Positions 5,125-6,219 of a stretch of 6,219 bases of DNA are shown here, in pieces. Position 1 is the stretch's first letter. Each line of letters begins with the position of its first letter. The position numbers and the translations under genes are program-made. The notes under the pieces were generated by a model, which worked only from the letters and a program-made list of their open reading frames with translations, was not told the DNA's origin and made no database searches. The stretch spans positions 1 to 6,219 of the forward strand of contig JAFKLV010000120.1 of NCBI GenBank assembly GCA_017304125.1, in the 5' to 3' direction. This DNA is from Sphingomonadales bacterium. Lineage in GTDB: Bacteria; Pseudomonadota; Alphaproteobacteria; Sphingomonadales; Sphingomonadaceae.

Positions 5125-5183
5125 AGGGCGGGCGGCGCGACCCGCGGCTTCTATCCCTCAGCCGCGGGTCGCATCCCGCCCTT
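5124..5183. terminator. Two-way terminator between convergent genes
   Basis: A 21-bp interrupted stem: AAGGGCGGG (5124-5132) pairs with CCCGCCCTT (5175-5183), and GCGACCCGCGGC (5137-5148) with GCCGCGGGTCGC (5161-5172), both perfectly, with a 4/2-nt internal loop and a 12-nt terminal loop. The outer stem begins on the last base of the small protein's TGA and includes two bases of the minus-strand gene's TAA. U-tracts are minimal (CTTAC on the plus strand, CTTCAC on the minus), but stem strength and convergent placement favour termination in both directions. Confidence 0.75.
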
Positions 5184-6219
5184 ACAAGTCCCTGGCGTAA
5201 ACCTGATAGATCTTGTTGATTTTGCTATCGATCGCGCTGGCAATCGAGTTCATCCCCTGATTGTCGTCGAGTACCCAGCCGATCTCCGCGCGGCTCGCGC
5301 CATAGCGCGCCACCGAGGGGCGGCGGATATATTCGATCATCATGAAGGCGAGCTGGCTTGCCAGCCGCGTCGACTGGAATTCCTTGAGCACGCCCATCAA
5401 CGGCACGCGCATCGTGCGTGCCTTGGGTTTACGCAGCCACAGCAGCAATTTGGCCCAGCCGAACGGCAGCAGATTGCCGTTGAGCGGCTTGATCGCCTCG
5501 TTGAGATCGGGGAGCGTGATCATGAACGCCACCGGCCGCCCGTCGACCTCGGCGATGCGGATCAGATCGTTGAATACGATCGGCTTCAATTTGACGCCGA
5601 TGTCCTTGATCTCGGGCTCGGTCAGCGGGATGAAGCCCCAATTGTCCGACCAGGCGTCGTTGAGGATGCCGAGGATGATTTCGGCTTCCTGCATGAATTT
5701 CGATTTGTCGACCTCGCGGATGCGGATCCGCGGGTTCTTCTCGCCCGAGGCGACGATGCGGTTGACGATCGGCGGGAAGCCCTGATCGATCGGCAGATCA
5801 TAGGTGTACAGCGTCTTGACCGGCAGATAGCCGGCGCGCTCCACCCAGCCGCGATATTCCGGCTTGGCATGGCCCATCATCACCGTCGGCGGGTGATCAT
5901 AGCCCTCGATCAGCAGCCCCGGCTCTTCCCACACCGATTGCGAGACCGGGCCGATCGACCGCGTCATCCCCTGTTCGCGCAGCCAGCCTTCGGCCGCGGC
6001 GAGCAAGGCGGTGAATTGCGCCTCATTCTCGGCGTCCATCAGCCCCCAGAAGCCGGTGCCGGGGCCGAAGCCGCGCTCGGCGGGCATTTCCAGCGCTAGT
6101 GTGTCGATATGCGCGGAGATCCGCCCGACCACCCGGCCATCCTGTTCCGCCAGGAAAAGCTGAGCCTTTGCATGGCTATACCAGCCGTTCTTCTCCGGCG
6201 TGATCAGCCCCAAAGCTTC
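5182..6219 (-). CDS. GNAT-fold acyltransferase-like protein, N-terminus outside window
   Basis: The frame is open from the right edge to a TAA at 5182-5184, giving 345 residues. The first two codons at the edge continue the frame, and the TTG at 6211-6213 is not a convincing start, so some 40-45 N-terminal residues probably lie outside (family size near 390 from memory). It matches a conserved proteobacterial family variously named GNAT N-acetyltransferase, YghO-like or, misleadingly, dATP pyrophosphohydrolase. Conserved blocks in order: FLAEQDGRVVGRISAH, GPVSQSVWEEPGLL, HPPTVMMGH then WVERAGY, LNDAWSDNWGF, KPIVFNDLIRIAEVDGRPVA, LPDLNEAIKPLNG, MRVPLMGV, and near the C-terminus GWVLDDNQGMNSIA. 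Two GNAT-like halves are suggested by similar strand-turn blocks (AEQDGRVVG and AEVDGRPVA). Substrate unknown; an acyl-CoA or acyl-ACP dependent reaction is the family expectation. It converges on the small secreted protein gene. Confidence 0.85.
   Translation of the reverse strand, partial: EALGLITPEKNGWYSHAKAQLFLAEQDGRVVGRISAHIDTLALEMPAERGFGPGTGFWGLMDAENEAQFTALLAAAEGWLREQGMTRSIGPVSQSVWEEPGLLIEGYDHPPTVMMGHAKPEYRGWVERAGYLPVKTLYTYDLPIDQGFPPIVNRIVASGEKNPRIRIREVDKSKFMQEAEIILGILNDAWSDNWGFIPLTEPEIKDIGVKLKPIVFNDLIRIAEVDGRPVAFMITLPDLNEAIKPLNGNLLPFGWAKLLLWLRKPKARTMRVPLMGVLKEFQSTRLASQLAFMMIEYIRRPSVARYGASRAEIGWVLDDNQGMNSIASAIDSKINKIYQVYARDL

Overview
The window reads as chromosomal DNA of a GC-rich alphaproteobacterium, most likely a sphingomonad (Sphingomonas or a relative). 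This rests on codon use, the erpA-xthA pairing, a lipoprotein of the DUF4403 type, a small secreted protein with a TGSxIPxKxC motif, and REP-like CGTCACCC(C)GG palindromes between genes. The assignment is by recall of families, not by a search.

Layout: (1) 1-990, minus strand, the 5' part of a DUF4403-family lipoprotein gene that runs off the left edge. (2) 1172-3358, plus strand, katG, a full-length bifunctional catalase-peroxidase with all catalytic residues, diverging from the lipoprotein gene and followed by a hairpin terminator and a REP-like palindrome. (3) 3487-4603, plus strand, a tight erpA-xthA pair (7-nt gap): an A-type Fe-S cluster insertion protein and exonuclease III. The erpA start appears leaderless. 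(4) 4604-4890, a non-coding stretch with an unusually AT-rich core. (5) 4891-5124, plus strand, a 77-residue secreted protein with two cysteines. (6) 5124-5183, a strong two-way terminator stem touching both flanking stop codons. (7) 5182-6219, minus strand, a GNAT-fold acyltransferase-like gene that runs off the right edge.

katG, erpA and xthA together form an oxidative-damage neighbourhood: peroxide removal, Fe-S cluster maturation and repair of abasic or oxidised DNA. They are probably separate transcription units (katG alone; erpA-xthA together).

The most notable signal is non-coding. Upstream of the small secreted protein is an apparently complete sigma-54 promoter: two inverted repeats suited to an enhancer-binding protein, an exact match to the IHF consensus, a -24/-12 element matching 13 of 14 specified consensus positions with the exact GG-N10-GC spacing, a small hairpin at the predicted 5' end of the mRNA, and a strong Shine-Dalgarno sequence. 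This predicts that an uncharacterised small secreted protein is switched on by RpoN and a dedicated activator. No mobile element, CRISPR array, tRNA or rRNA was seen.
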